DNA of 64,000 bases from positions 109,199,054 to 109,263,053 of the forward strand of contig OW121846.1 of NCBI GenBank assembly GCA_933228895.1, written 5' to 3'. The stretch comes from Platycnemis pennipes (taxonomy: Eukaryota > Arthropoda > Insecta > Odonata > Platycnemididae). The notes under the pieces are model-generated. The model saw only the letters and a list, made by a program, of their open reading frames with translations. It did no database searches and had not been told where the DNA came from. Position numbers and translations under genes: made by a program. Of the stretch, positions 32,706 through 45,942 are shown in pieces. Positions within the stretch are counted from its first letter, which is position 1. Each line of letters begins with the position of its first letter.

Positions 32706-33807
32706 TATTGCACGAGATGATGAGAGATGGAAGACACTTCTAGAAAATTGTTAAGTTTTTTCTTCAAATGACAACAATCGTAAAAAATATAATGTTACTG
32801 ACGATAAGTGAACTGTATCGCATAAGTGCTTTTATTGCCACGGCCTCACATGCAGTTGAATTCGGAACCGTAGGTTCTCCAAAGTCCTACATGAAAGATC
32901 CCAGGATTGCAGCTTGTACCCTAAACCTTATAACTTCGTGATTACCAACATAGGAGAGTAGACGTAGACAACAATTTATTAATTTCCACCCAGGTGTAGA
33001 GGGTCGACCAAAGTCTTGATGTGTATGATGACACAGAAAAAAATGATATAGAAGAAAGTGAAATGGGCTCCCAGTAGGCCACGGATAAGGGCATTGTTTA
33101 CACCTCAATTGGTCAAGGTCATGGGTGGTAGGAAGGAACTAGGGGAGGGGAATTGGTGGAGGCGATGGGACTAGTTAATGCATAAGTCAGCACGTAATGG
33201 TAATATGAATACAATGACATAGTCGCTGCTAAAAGGATTCCCGATCCAGTGAAGAGACCCCTTGGCGAGTCCTTCAAGCAGTCTAAACTCACGTATTATG
33301 TGCAAAAATAGTAATATATTTTTTGTGTAAATTAGGAGCACTATAAGAAATACAAGTGAAATTAAATCGGATAATCAAGAATTCACTGTACATCAATAAA
33401 AATATAGTTTATGACCGCCGGCATGGGAATTTTATGTAGTATATGCACAAATTATTGACATTAATTACAAGATTTCCAGCTTTGACAGAACATTCCTGTG
33501 TAATTCCCAAGAATAATAACAGTTCCCGTAAAATTCCGCTCATTGGTAATGATTTCCCGGATTATTTGTTTTCCCACATTCATTGTATTTTTCGTCCATC
33601 CCCTTGAAAAATGATAGATCAAGATTCCACTGTATTAGTAATTCTAGATTAATGGTGAAAGTGAATGTGCTGTATTGTTAAACACCAAAGAAATTTCTCT
33701 GGTTAATATTTCTTTTATTTTAACCTCTACTGACAAGAGCGTAAAATTTCGCAGAATAGATAAAACTTTATGCAAATGGGAATGAAATGATAATATTAGT
33801 GTAGAAC
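32706..33807. other. Intron sequence with degraded hAT-like terminal motifs
   Basis: Mostly featureless AT-rich sequence. 33480-33580 again contains attcccgta / gatttcccgg tracts typical of the interior of those hAT-like ends. No gene seen. Confidence 0.4.
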
Positions 33808-33811
33808 TTAA

Positions 33812-33975
33812 CCCTTCAAGCGCGGAGGAGATTTAAAGGAATCCCATCTCGTAGGTCGGAGGAGATTTAAATGGAAATGGAAATTAAATGGTCGCCGCGA
33901 CGTAGTGACTACGTCGCTCGACGGCATATGAAGTCCGGGCCCGACGTAGTCACTACGTCGCTCGACGTTGAAGGG
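33812..33975. mobile_element. 164-bp TTAA MITE, copy 1
   Basis: Flanked by TTAA on both sides (33808-33811 and 33976-33979). Ends are CCCTTCAAGCG... and ...CGTTGAAGGG. The internal sequence has two inverse copies of cgacgtagtgactacgtcg followed by ctcgacg. I could find no difference from the copy at 51961-52124. TTAA plus CCC ends indicate mobilisation by a piggyBac transposase. Confidence 0.92.
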
Positions 33976-33979
33976 TTAA

Positions 33980-35374
33980 ATAAAATGAATTTAAAAAAAA
34001 GCCAGGAATTACAAAATTACCTTCAGTCTCATCAACAGATGAACTTTTCTGCCCAAGTAATGTGTATTGCCCACATGATTTTTCTTTTGTAAAATTGAAA
34101 GGTAAATTACAATAAGAATTACTTAAGTTAATAAAAGTATTACTTCAGTTAATTCTCATTGTTGTCTTTATTCTTTTGTGCTTTTCTGCTAGATTTTTTG
34201 AAAAGTAAAAAAGCTAAATTGCTATTTTAATTACTCCTATTTGTTTTGAATTCTATGGAATTCAGTCAATATGGAAATTCCTTGTTATCTAATATGCATT
34301 CTTCATCAAATTTTTTTAGAAGAAATGTAAAAAGATATTATTTTCATTATTTTGTTTGTTTTAAGATTTCAAAACAAACTCGAACTTTAGCTCATTGCAT
34401 TTTATAGTTTGGCTATTAATATTTTGTAGCTTATCGCAAGATGTAATTTGCAATCAAAGTACCATTTCAGAATCGACAATCAAGAAACAAAAACACAGGA
34501 ATCGGGATCAGGTTTGAAAGCGAAAAAAACTGGAATCGACCCATCCTCAAGTAATATAAATAATAAATAAATAATACATACATGATTGTTATGTCCTGAT
34601 GGTTTGTGCCATAGAAAAAGCAATCATCTTCTATCACTGTGGTACTGGACTCAGTGGACAGTGGACCCTCCGGCCTACAAATATTTCCAAGTTTATTAAT
34701 ATTGTAAAAGAAAACCAATTATCATCTAAATTCTGCATTGACAAAATGCCCTTACAGTGTTGATTTAGAATTGTGGCTAGCTTGAGTCCCAGAAGAATTA
34801 GAATCACAAGTTGAAGCAGATGCTGAAGCAGAGCCACGTAAACTTCCAGTTCCGGATATTAACTGCCAACTGAAAAGATGGAGAAACAGAATCAATCACA
34901 AATTTTATGTACCTGAGAATGAAAAGGGAAAAATGCGAGAGGAAATATGCAGGATACATAATCTTAATTGAGGAACCCATTGCATGTACTATCATTTGCA
35001 TAGTATCTATACACCCACACACCCCATTTTACTACGAATTGAATGGGGTCATCTTGGAAAAAAATTTTTGGGTTGGCATCATATCTGTGGTTGGCATACA
35101 GCTTCGGCCTTAGCTGGAATAGCTTTACGTCATTCGGGGCTGACTAGTAGGTAAGGTGGCTAATGCAACAGGGCTACTGAAACGAGTCAAATAAACTCGA
35201 GGGACAGAAGCCCCAGCCGAAGGAATGCACTGCCGAAGAAACTCTAGTTCATAATCTCCTTGGGCCAATCTTTGGTCGGTAGGACGATCGCAAGTCTTAA
35301 CTTTCGGTCTCTGTCTCGAGGGTTATTCTCGTACAAGAAGGGAACGAACAAAAAGAATGCCTTTTCATATTAGA
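33980..35374. other. Intron sequence, nothing recognised
   Basis: AT-rich to 34860. A somewhat more complex stretch at 35100-35340 directly precedes the tRNA-like sequence and may belong to the same SINE, but I could not show that. Confidence 0.4.
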
Positions 35375-35452
35375 GGCCCACGTAGTGTAGTGGCTAACAT
35401 TCTACACACTCATCCAAAGCTCTAGGTCGGGATTTCGAGCCTCGAATGGGGG
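35375..35452 (+). repeat. tRNA-derived SINE head or tRNA pseudogene
   Basis: ggcccacgtagtgtagtggc supplies an A box (tagtgtagtggc). About 30 bp on, ggtcgggatttcgagcctcg resembles a B box, and the sequence ends gaatgggggat. Spacing is tRNA-like, but the acceptor stem is poor. Confidence 0.55.
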
Positions 35453-36678
35453 ATTTTTTAAATTTATTTACACATGTATTAGGATGACATTTCTATACTG
35501 CTGGACACATGAATTTATTCCCAACACCATTTTAGTTTTTAAGCAATAGTTGTTGTTCGAGGGAGGTAGTAGACAGCCGAGGTCATTTGCGCGATTAAGT
35601 ATGTATGGATAACTGGGTAGGTGTAGGAATTTTCCAAGGAAGCGAGGAATAGTGTAAAGAAATCCGGCAGTGGCATAAGCCTGCTGTTACTGAAAGATCC
35701 GTGTAAAAGAAAGTTTTAGGCCCACTTTTGTCAAGATATGAAGTAATGAAAGCAATTGATCATGATTAATCAACGTCGAATGTGGTAACTATGAATAAAA
35801 ACTTTACCTTAATATTATCTGTCTATAATAAGCAATAGTGAATGTTCTTTCTTGTCCGCCCATCCGCCAGTGCATTCATCCTCCCCTTCATCTCGGAAAC
35901 GATTTGTACTAGAGACATGCTGCGAATTTCTTTGTGTTTTTAGCATCCTAAGGAAACCAGAATTTAAGAGAGCGCAAAAAAAATTTCTTTCATTCACTTA
36001 AATTCATTTAATAAATGGCAATAGATTTCTTTCATTTATTCTTTATTTAACAGACAAGGCTTCAAACATTCTTTTTCTTGCCATCATTTTAGACACTGCG
36101 ATCCAGGTTCCTCTAAAATGTGTAATTTATATCAAAATTTACTGCTTTTTCCGGTTATTTTCTAAATGTTTTCATTTCAATCATTCGTTCATGGCATCAT
36201 TCATTTTCTCACCTTTATTCATAATTCATATTCATCATCCCATTTCGCCATCATCTTATTTGGTTGAATCATATTGATTCCATGTCTAAATTGATTCCAG
36301 TTCTTTAAAACAAAGAATTAAATTTCTCAAGATATTAAAACGATTTAAATAAAAGTCATCTACTTAATTTCTATACCTTAATTTATATTTTACCTCACAG
36401 TACTTCGCAAAGTTCCCTAATTCACCGCAGCAGGCTCTTTGCACAGAAGGAAACCGGAAGGATGTTCTTTAAACTAGAATATTAGCGGCAATCTTCTGAT
36501 GTCCTAAGCTGAAAAAATATATGATATGCCTCAATATTTCGCACATGTTGCCTTAGTTTTTTAAAAACATTTCTCAGGCCAAAATTGAGATAAAAATTGC
36601 TATGCGAGGGAAGGTCATCATACTCCCATAAGTACAATGCATTTCAATGTGAAAAACCTTCATTTTCAAATCCATATA
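35453..36678. other. Intron sequence, nothing recognised
   Basis: AT-rich, with no ORF of coding character and no repeat found. Confidence 0.45.
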
Positions 36679-37117
36679 CAGTAGAAGCCTGGTATAGTGA
36701 GTACGGCTTATTGCGAGAATCGCGTTATAGTGAGTGATTGTCTTTGTACCGCCAAAAGGCCTATGTTTTACATGTAAAATAAAGCGGATATAGCGAGGCC
36801 AAAAAGTTCCTTCCACGGTATACGCTCGGTATTACGACAGATATCTCTCGAGGGCGATACACCGCCTAGCAAAAATAACCTATTGTATTTTGTATTATCT
36901 GCTAATTAAACTAAAAATACAAGATGTGTGCCATATCTACAACACCTAAAGCCAGATATGTCCAAACATTAGCGATTTACGGCCTTCAGTACGCTCTGCT
37001 CGCTCCCATTTTACGTTCTTCTTTTGTTAGGCCCAGTCATCAGTGGGAGGGGAGTGGGCGGACAACGAGCAAGATGAGAGTAGGAGAGGGAGTTAGGTCT
37101 AGGCATGGGCGATATTG

Positions 37118-37232
37118 ATGATCGGGGCACGATAAGATAGCGGGGCATGATAAGATATCGGGGCACGATAAGATATCGGGGCACGATAAGATATCGGGGT
37201 ACAATAAGATATCGGGGTATGATAAGATATCG
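37118..37232. repeat. GATAAGATATCGGGGCAC tandem array in copy A
   Basis: About six units of 18 bp (gataagatatcggggcac with small changes such as ggtatga). They merge to the right into looser runs of cgataaatatc and cacgataaa. Confidence 0.9.
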
Positions 37233-37317
37233 GATAAATATCTCTATAAATATCACGATAAACATCACGATAAAATAACATGATATCGCGTCCCGATAAA
37301 ATATCACGATAAATATC

Positions 37318-37712
37318 GCGATAAAAGATTGTGATAGTGCGCTCGTTCAAATGTAGCGTAATCGCGCCCGATGAATTATCGTGATATTGCGCCGGTTAAT
37401 CGTGTCGGAAAAAGACAGCCGTTGAGTTGGCCTTCGCTTAAGCTGGAGCTAGTACGTTTGAAAACTTACTATTCTGCTAACTGCTAATTCAAATTCTCAG
37501 CAGTTCTCTCACACTCTCTCTTTCAATTTCAGTGGTCTGATAGTTGACGTACTTGCGTGGACAGATAGGTGACGTACTTGCTCCAGCTTAAGCGAAGGCC
37601 AACCCAACAGCAGTCTTTTTCCAACAAGATTAGCCGGCGCAATATCACGATAATTCATCGGGGGCGATTACACTACATTTGAACGAGCGCAATATCACGT
37701 TCTTTTATCGTG
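37318..37712. repeat. Large foldback inside copy A
   Basis: An arm at about 37318-37455 (…gcgctcgttcaaatgtagcg… ending near ccttcgcttaagctggagc) is matched by its reverse complement at about 37556-37712, with a loop of about 100 bp. Arm similarity is high but not perfect. Copy B has only the first arm (about 42553-42690). Confidence 0.8.
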
Positions 37713-38337
37713 ATGTTTTATCGGGGCGCGATATCTTGATATTTTATCGGGACGCGATATCATGGTATTTTTAATCGCGATATTTATCGTGATCGTGATA
37801 TTTATTGTTTCCCGATATCTTAGCGTGCCCCGATAAAATATCGGGGCACGATAAGATGATATTTATCGAGCAATGATGTATCGTCAATTTTAAAAACTCA
37901 AAATCAACTGATGGACGTACCAGTTAACATTCGAAAACTCGACAAAGTCGTATTATCGTCATGACATATTCGCAAAATTATCCAAAAACTTCCACAGTAT
38001 ACCAATATTTTAATACCGACTAGTTACGCTGTCTTTACAGCTTTCTTCGGCGATCGAAAAATAGAAGAACTGGAAGAAAAACACCGAAACTGGGGGAATT
38101 AATATTTTATAAATTTCTTTCTTGAAATATGTTGATATTCTACCAGATTGTGCCTGAAATGACTTTTTTGCTGTTTACCTTCGTCAAATACCACGGAAAC
38201 AAAAGATAAACTGTAAATACGAACGACTATGAGAATTAGGAGGGTTTTTTCAACACCTTCGGATATAACGAGCGCTCGATTTAGCGAGTGATTTCCGAGG
38301 GATTATGAGCACTCGTTATACCGGGATTCCACTGTAT

Positions 38338-41156
38338 CTCTTTCAATGGTCAATGACAAAGCAATATTCTTACGTATTCAACAGGAAAATTAATGAACTA
38401 TAATATATGCAAAAATCAAAGTAGGTTATCTGGCATGCCTAAAATGATGGTTCCTCCTTAAGAATTGCTGTTAGCAGCATTGTTTTTTTGGAAATGATAA
38501 TAAAAGGTTCTGGAGACATAATCGCAAATGATTTGCGAAGAAATATTATTAATATTATTCGGCACATACATTCGGGCCGACTGCTTGCACTACTCACGGA
38601 TGAAAAGGGTTTTGCGCGCGGCAAAACTAACATAAAAGAGTCGTAAGGTGGATTGCACATAACATACAAAAAAGGAAAAACAGCAAAAAAATTTCAACAC
38701 GATAACAGTGAATAATAATAAAACAGTGATAAGATGAAAATGAATTGTACTTTTAAAAAAATGAGTCAAGTTGATAGTGCAAAGTCTAAAATCAGCACAT
38801 GAATGCCTTAAATGTAGTTAAATATGATAAATATTTACCAGCTTTCAGGAATTCTTAACGGAACAAAATATATTATTACATTCCTCAGAAATCCTTCATG
38901 AACGACAGCCGCAATTCCACTGCAATGAATTTATCGGGTATTAATGCACGTACGAATTATATAACAGGCCGTAGAAAGCGAAGCATTTTATGTCTCGAAA
39001 AAGGGAACTAATCCTTCCCACTCTGGCTTCGTTTTCACCATAGAGATTACTAAGTAAGTTCTATGATCCGTAGGCTAGCATGCCTCCACCTGTACTTTTT
39101 AACACACTTGGTTTCACATAGTCTGAAAGTTTCCGACAACTATCCTTGGAGTTGTGAAGTCCCAGATTAATTTACTGAAAATACTTATGTGCTTACATTG
39201 CCTTACATTATATTTATAATTCTAAATTAGAATATGAGTGAATGATATCTGGAGGGCACAAGAGTGTCATCGACCCTTTATCGAAATTTTTAAACATACC
39301 GTCTATATTTAAAACTTTTTCCCTCCTACTGAATGTCAAAGGGCACCTTCAGCTAGAAAACCTATGAACTGACTCACTCACTGATAAAAATTCCTAGGTA
39401 TTTCTAGTAGATTTAGAGGTATGAAATTTCAGGCGAATTTGCTATTCCTTCGATGAGTCAGGAAACAAGGAAAACCGATATTTTTTGTCTGCGAAGCCCT
39501 TTTCAACTTTTATGCTTTGGGTTCATAAAGGATTACCCATGCCACTCTCAAATTATAAGTGATATTGAAATGTTTTAGTGGAATTTTGAACACATGATGT
39601 TTAAAAGTACGAATCATTCTGATTCCTAAGTAAAACGCAAGCATCATATATCCTTGCGTCGAAATGCTAGAAGGATGCATATTTTTGGATACCACTGTTG
39701 GTAATCACACAATATTTGGTATTTTAATGAACGAAAGACTTCATTAAAACATGTCTTAAGTGAAATTTAATTCAAGGAGACGCATTAAATTACTTATCAT
39801 ATGTGAAAGGAGACTTATATCGGAGACACCATTTTAAATAACGCTTCACCAGACTAGTTCAACTGTTGGAGTATGGGTATTTGGTTATAACTATAAACTA
39901 ACTGATTAATTCCAAAACGAAAATTGGTTTGTATTCATAAAATTTAAGCAAGAAGAAGAAGCATATGAAATTTTCATTCAATGGATCATGTATTTGAATG
40001 CAATGGAGAGGTAAAATTATTGTATACCTGACAGAAATATAATCATCCCTTATGGGCCCATTACTCATATTAGATTTCCATAATAATAAATTTCATAGCT
40101 GCAAACTAATAGTGCTCATTATATAGTTCTCAATTAAAGCTCATTCAAACGTATCCCAAATTATTGACTAACAAAGCTGCATGCAGGTGAAAAAAAATAT
40201 TTTTGCAATAAGAGGATCGTATAAAACATTGCCCACCACTCGCATAAAGCGTCTATGCCCTTCCTCCAAAAATCAGACTCGACAAGCATTTTGAAAGGAT
40301 GTTATTTATTCGAAAACGACCATTAGCCTTTTCTTTCATTTATGGAAATATGACCATGAAAGCCGCAATGAAAGTTAACCCCTCGAAAGTTGAGGGATGC
40401 TTTTGCTGTAAGGTCCTAGATAGAAGTAACTGCGAGTACACAAGGCCTTCTGCTAACATTTATTCTCATTCCTTCGAGCGTGTTACGAGGCTATTTCTCT
40501 CTCGGATCTCATAAGGGTATTTTCTAGCTTTTTTCATCCAAAACTGATAAAGTGTGAAGACAACTTATGTTAAAGAAGTTTAATTCGGAATTAGTGTGCT
40601 TTTAGCTAGGGAACTTCTTGCGTTCTTTGATAAAATGTTACCTCTACCCAAACTTCATGCTATCCTAAATTGTGCAAAAGACGTCAGCGGTTGGTTCCTT
40701 CCCTCGAATATGTACTAATATTACAAGGAAAACTAATGTTATCAATGACTACCTATTTGAATTCTGGAATATTAAGAAATACCACATTGATCAGAAAAAT
40801 AGCACTATATCAATCAATATAATCCTGAGAAGAATGTATTTAACAAGGAGGATGAATTATTTTTTTAACTCGAAGGAGTTCATGCTGATTTTGATTCCTG
40901 GAGCGAAGGGAAATCAATGGTATTCATGTAAATCTGTAGCCATCGATAAGTAATAGATTTGAGTTGACCAGAATATGCATCTTCGAAGGTGGGTGTGACT
41001 TTACCATGCTGCTCTGGCTCTGCATCGTCTAGGGTTCCGTTGCTGGAATTGTTCTCAGGTCGAAAATTACGAATTTGATGGAGATAAATACACACTTATC
41101 CATCAATGAAGAAATACTATCTATCAGAATACTTGGAAAGGAAATGAAAAAAAAAT
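38338..41156. other. Intron sequence, nothing recognised
   Basis: 2.8 kb of AT-rich sequence between Tigger copy A and the SINE at 41157. Several open frames of 60-95 codons lack motifs. Confidence 0.45.
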
Positions 41157-41215
41157 TCACCCAGAGGAGTCTCGATCCTATGACCTTCACACCACTACAC
41201 CATGCATGTCTAAAC
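41157..41215 (-). repeat. tRNA-derived SINE head
   Basis: The minus strand reads catgcatggtgtagtggtgt, then ggtcataggatcgagactcc. These are A-box- and B-box-like segments at a short, tRNA-like distance, with the same tgtagtgg core as the copy at 35375. Confidence 0.5.
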
Positions 41216-41671
41216 ACTGATTTATTCAGCTTCTATCACCTCGTGCTGGAACAAAAACCTTTAGACAAGCCCGAAAGAAAAGCCTCAGGTCGAGAGCGGG
41301 AACGTGAATTCCTTCAGTACATTACTTCTGCTGGGGCTTTTGTTCCTGTGATTGATTTGACTCCAGTTTCGCCAGCCTTGTTGCTTCCACTTCCGACCTT
41401 CTCGGCTCTCCACTACGTAAAACTATTCCAGCAAAGGTCACAACTAAACTAGCGAGAGCTTTTAGGATTGCGCCAAACCTTAAAAGTTTTTCCAACTCGC
41501 CCCCATTCAATGAAATAATGGGGCATGTGGGTGTATAGATACTTTTGCAAATAATAGTTCATGGCGTACACAATGTACCTTAAATCTGTACTGCAAAATG
41601 TTCCATGACAGTACATTGAAAGCACACAAAAATCACACAACTTGTATCACATGTACCAAATTTAGTATATA

Positions 41672-43192
41672 CAGTAGAAGCCCGGTATAGTGAGTACGGC
41701 TTATTGCGAGAATCGCGTTATAGCGAGTGATTGTCTTTGTACCGCCAAAAGGCCTATGTTTTACATGTAAAATAAAGCGGATATAGCGAGGCCAAAAAGT
41801 TCCTTGCACGGTATACGCTCGGTATTACGACACATATCTCTCAAGGGCGATGCACCGCCTAGCAAAAATAAACTATTGGGTTTTGTATTATCTGCTAATT
41901 AAACTAAAAATACAAAGATGAGTGCCATATCTACAACACCTAAAGCCAGTTATGTCCAAACATTAACGATTTACGGCCTTCAGTTCGCTCTGCGCGATCC
42001 CATTTTACGTTCTTCTTTTGTTAGGCTCAGTCATCAGTCGGAGTGGGCAGACGACGAGCAAGATGAGAGTAGGAGAGGGAGTTAGGTCTAGGCATGGGCG
42101 ATATTGATAATTCAATATCGGGATACGATAATTTTAGCATATCATAAGGTGGCGATAACGATAACTCAGCGTGACGATAAACATCGCCTTATCGTGCCCG
42201 ATATGTTATCGGGGCACGATAAGATATCGGGGCGCGATAAGATATCTGGGCACGATAAGATGTCGGGGCACGATAAGATGTCGGGGCACGATAAGATGTC
42301 GGGGCACGATAAGATGTCGGGGCACGATAAGATGTCGGGGCACGATAAGATGTCGGGGTGCGATAAATATCGCTATAAATAGGTATCGCGATAACTATCA
42401 CGATAAACATCACGATAAATATCGTGACCATGATAAATATCACGATAAAATATCATGATATCGCCTCCCGATAAAATATCACGATATCGTGCCCCGATAA
42501 AATATCACGATATCGTGCCCCGATAAAATATCACTATATATTATCACGATAAATATCGCGATAAAAGATCGTGATATTGCGCTCGTTCAAACATAGCGTG
42601 TTCACGCCCGATGAATTATCGTGATATTGCTCCAGTTAATCGAGTCAGAAAAAGACAGCCGTAAGTTTGCCTTCGCTTAAGCTTGAAAAATATCTACGAC
42701 CCCCGAAACATGCCGTATTTCAGTGAACCTTCAGGCCAATTTTCCCAACTGATGGACGTACTGGTTAACATTCGAAAACTCGACAAAGCTGATATTATGG
42801 GCATGACATATTCGCAAAATTATCCAAAAACTTCCACAGTATACCTAATATTTTAATTCCGACTAGTTACGCTGTCTTTACAGCTTTCTTCGGCGATCGA
42901 AAAATAGAATAACTGGAAGAAAAACATCGAAACTAGGGGAATTAATATTTTATATAATGGAAAATGTCCTGTTTCTTTCATGAAATATGCTGATATTCTA
43001 CCAGAATGTGCCTGAAATGACTTTTTTGCTGTTTACCTTCTTCAAATACCACGGAAACAAAAGAAAAACTGTAAATACGAACGACTATGAGAATTAGGTG
43101 GGTTTTTTCAACACCATCAGATATAACGAGCGCTCGATTTAGCGAGTGATTTCCGAGGGATTATGAGCACTTTTTATACCGGGATTCCACTG
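41672..43192. mobile_element. Pogo/Tigger-type nonautonomous element, copy B
   Basis: TA at 41670-41671 and 43193-43194 flank cagtagaagcccggtatag and, inverted, cagtggaatcccggtataa. It is very similar to copy A along both terminal parts. The centre contains its own 18-bp array and only one arm of the foldback seen in copy A. No transposase. Confidence 0.8.
42195..42365. repeat. GATAAGATGTCGGGGCAC tandem array in copy B
   Basis: About nine 18-bp units. The first are gataagatatcggggc-type, as in copy A, but six consecutive units are homogenised to gataagatgtcggggcac. The variant is therefore private to this copy, showing local expansion after insertion. Confidence 0.92.
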
Positions 43193-43442
43193 TATTAGTG
43201 TACCAGTTTTTCTCACAAGTTGTACACAAACATTTTCACTAGGGTTTGGATACTGAATGGTTAATTTGGGTATCAGGATGCAAATATACTATTATTGTGC
43301 ATGTAATACTTACTTAATGTTTCTAGTACAATACTTTACGATGATGGTGAAATACATTTTTAAGTTTGTGATCAACCAACATGTAGGAGTAAAAATCAAT
43401 GTTAGACGAATTATCTTTGAGAAAATTTATTACAATAAAACA

Positions 43443-43628
43443 GTAGAGCAGCACTGTGTAATTTTCCACTAGTGTTTTATTTCACCTCAACCATGTTTTG
43501 ACGTTCCTTACAATTCATTATCTAGAGGCTGCTAAATGCAGTAGCCTTCAAGTAATGACAAAAGGTACGTCGGAACTGTTTGAGGTGAAATAAACAAGTG
43601 TGGAAAATTGCAAAGTGCTGCTCCACTG
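43443..43628. repeat. Inverted repeat, about 50-bp arms
   Basis: An arm at about 43443-43494 (agtagagcagcactgtgtaa … tttatttcacctcaa) pairs with 43575-43628 (ttgaggtgaaataaacaagt … agtgctgctccact) with a few mismatches around an 80-bp loop. This may be a small foldback element or the end of a Penelope-like element. Confidence 0.75.
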
Positions 43629-45942
43629 ATTTCTAGCAAGTAGGAGGGCAATATTAAAATATTCTTTAGAGAAAAACATGAAGCAGGGAAAGGGAAACCC
43701 TTTTTATTTAATATCAAAGTTGGGCATTATATGGATGGCATTTGGTGGCAACTTCGGATATTGTATGTATATCTATATAATATTAGCAGATGAAAATATT
43801 GGATATTGTGTGGATATCAATTGCTACTAGGGTAGTAATTTAATTTAATAGTAATAGCTATTGTATTTAGGAAAACTATATTTCCATAATTAGGTGGAAT
43901 GGAGAAGTGAGATATGCAAATAAGAAATCACAATTTTGAAGTGTAAGCACTGCCGTAAGTTCCTTGGGATCATGGCGACCATTTCTTCCTAAATATGAAA
44001 TTTCCGATATCCGTTAACGTAAGTTAATAATGTTTGAACAATGAATTTTCATTCACGGATGAACACGCGCAGGTAGATGAATATTAAATAGAGTCCTTTG
44101 GATTAAAGTTTTCGATTTCTAAGGAAAAATGTTTTATCAAAAATTTATTAACAGATAAGCTGTAACTAGGAACATGGCAATTAATGACATAATTAATAAT
44201 CCTAAATAGGAAATAAAAAAATGGAATAGCAAAACTTGTTAGCTTCATGCGATATATCATCTGTAACCCTTATTAGGATGCCTACTATCCTTTGCAAAAA
44301 TTCTGTCACTCGTGAGTTTGAAGACCAATATCTCCAAGATAGCTAATGTGATTTTAAGGTAAAGTATATCAAATTAAATCTTGTTTATTTCTACATTCAC
44401 TGATAGTATTAAAATATTTTTATAAATTTTATTTACTGAAGAATGTGTGTGAGAATGGATTTTTAGCAACTTTTTGGGTACCGGATGGATGAGATATCAA
44501 ACTTTCCTTTTCACATGTTGTAGCTAAGGGCTTTGTTAATAGTCATACGAAGTTTCATACTGTTACGTTCATCAGTATTTTGTTATAGATGAAGTTGTCA
44601 GACTGCGTTACTTTCCATCCCGCATGCTTTCCGTTCTGAAAATCACTGTTTGGACCTTTAGCTGGCTCTCGAGTCATTTGTACGAATCTACTTCTGAAAT
44701 CTCAACAGAATTTGTTGGTTATTTGATATCAATATATTTTTTTTGCTATAAAAGCACTCTCAACTGCCCAGAGAATGTTTGAAAGAGAAAGGCAGGGTGC
44801 GCGTGGAATCTTCTGCTGCAAGCAGCCCACCTATGCCTATGAATGAGTCATGAAGACTCGACAATAGCGGAAAAAAGGAATGCAAGTCAGTGTCAGTTAA
44901 CTGATGGTATGTTTGGAAGATACTGTCACTATGCCTCCTCGCGCAAAGTTTTTGGAGACATAGTTGAGGATAATTTAAAGTGCAATTTGTTTCCTTCGTT
45001 GAGAAGCCAAGAAATGTGGGGACAAAAGCTATCTGACTTATCGCTGATTTTATTTTGGAGAATAGTACAACTTATAAACTTTTATTCAAGCATAAGCAAG
45101 GATATTTTTCCTGTGCATACTGGAGAAATTTTCTTCCGTGGTGTTTGGTGCGTGCGGTACCACTGTAGCATACAACTGGGCAACCTCGAGCAGCTTATCT
45201 CGTCTGGCCGAAAGCCCAGTCGCGTGGAGCTCGCTTTCTGAAATGAATGTATAAAAGTTGAAAGCATATCTAATTCCCTGAATTTTTGTTAAGTCATTTA
45301 TACGTGCTTAGTTTTCAAACATGAAGAATACCGTCGAAACGAACTAAATTTCCGACTTTCGCAAGCTGAGATAGCGCATGTTTTTAAAATTTGCCATAAC
45401 GTAATTGTTAACGGAGTAATCTATTATAAACTTTGTTTTGTCAAAAGATAAATATATGTTCCATATCTTATCAGACGAAAAGAGAAGTGGCTTTTCTTGT
45501 TTTTCTTCAAGTGGGCATCAAAGTTGAACTTGCTTCCCGAGACTTGAAAAAAAAATTCCAGCCTTTTTAGCTATCTCGGTCGAAAAATTAACTAACATAA
45601 CCAACTTCAAAATATATTTTTGACATTAATAAACGCATAAATAAACAAGCTTTAGTTCCATACACTTTATTTTTAAATCAAAATAGCCATTTTTGAGATA
45701 TTGGCCTTCAAACTCTGGGGATGGTATTTTACAACGGACATTAGGTGCCTTGATCTCGAATGTAGTCCCCCCGAAGACTTTTTCCAAAATGCCAAAAATG
45801 GGGGGACTATATTCGGAGGAATACTGTAAAATGCAAATTGGAGGGATGGGTGGGGGTCTTCTGGAGCTCCCCTAGCACTTAGATCTCTTAAGATCCATTG
45901 TGCCAACCCACATTTAACCTGCCCGCCACTTGCAGACACGGG
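43629..45942. other. Intron sequence with one unassigned open frame
   Basis: Mostly AT-rich. An open frame of 132 codons at 44843-45241 (plus; starts MSHEDSTIAEKRN) has no domain I recognise and no splice or transposon context. I do not call it a gene. Confidence 0.35.

Larger units (their letters stand above)
36679..38335. mobile_element. Pogo/Tigger-type nonautonomous element, copy A
   Basis: TA target dinucleotides at 36677-36678 and 38336-38337 flank cagtagaagcctggtatag and, inverted, cagtggaatcccggtataac. The terminal 200-250 bp on each side match copy B (41672-43192); the left part is also shared with copy C at 54471. Instead of a transposase, the middle holds GATAA-rich arrays (37118-37320 and 37640-37880) and a large inverted repeat. 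TA target sites and CAGT... ends point to the Tc1/mariner-pogo superfamily. Confidence 0.8.

Noticed and set aside
35375..35452. Functional tRNA gene
   Set aside because: A- and B-box-like segments are present, but the acceptor stem does not pair and no clear anticodon arm forms. Kept as SINE/pseudo-tRNA.
37011..37350. Repetitive peptides such as RYLIVPRYLIVP on the minus strand
   Set aside because: Translations of the 18-bp GATAA array. The same is true of 42104-42458.
44843..45241. 132-codon plus-strand frame as a gene
   Set aside because: No recognisable domain, no transposon or splice context, and codon composition like the surrounding intron.
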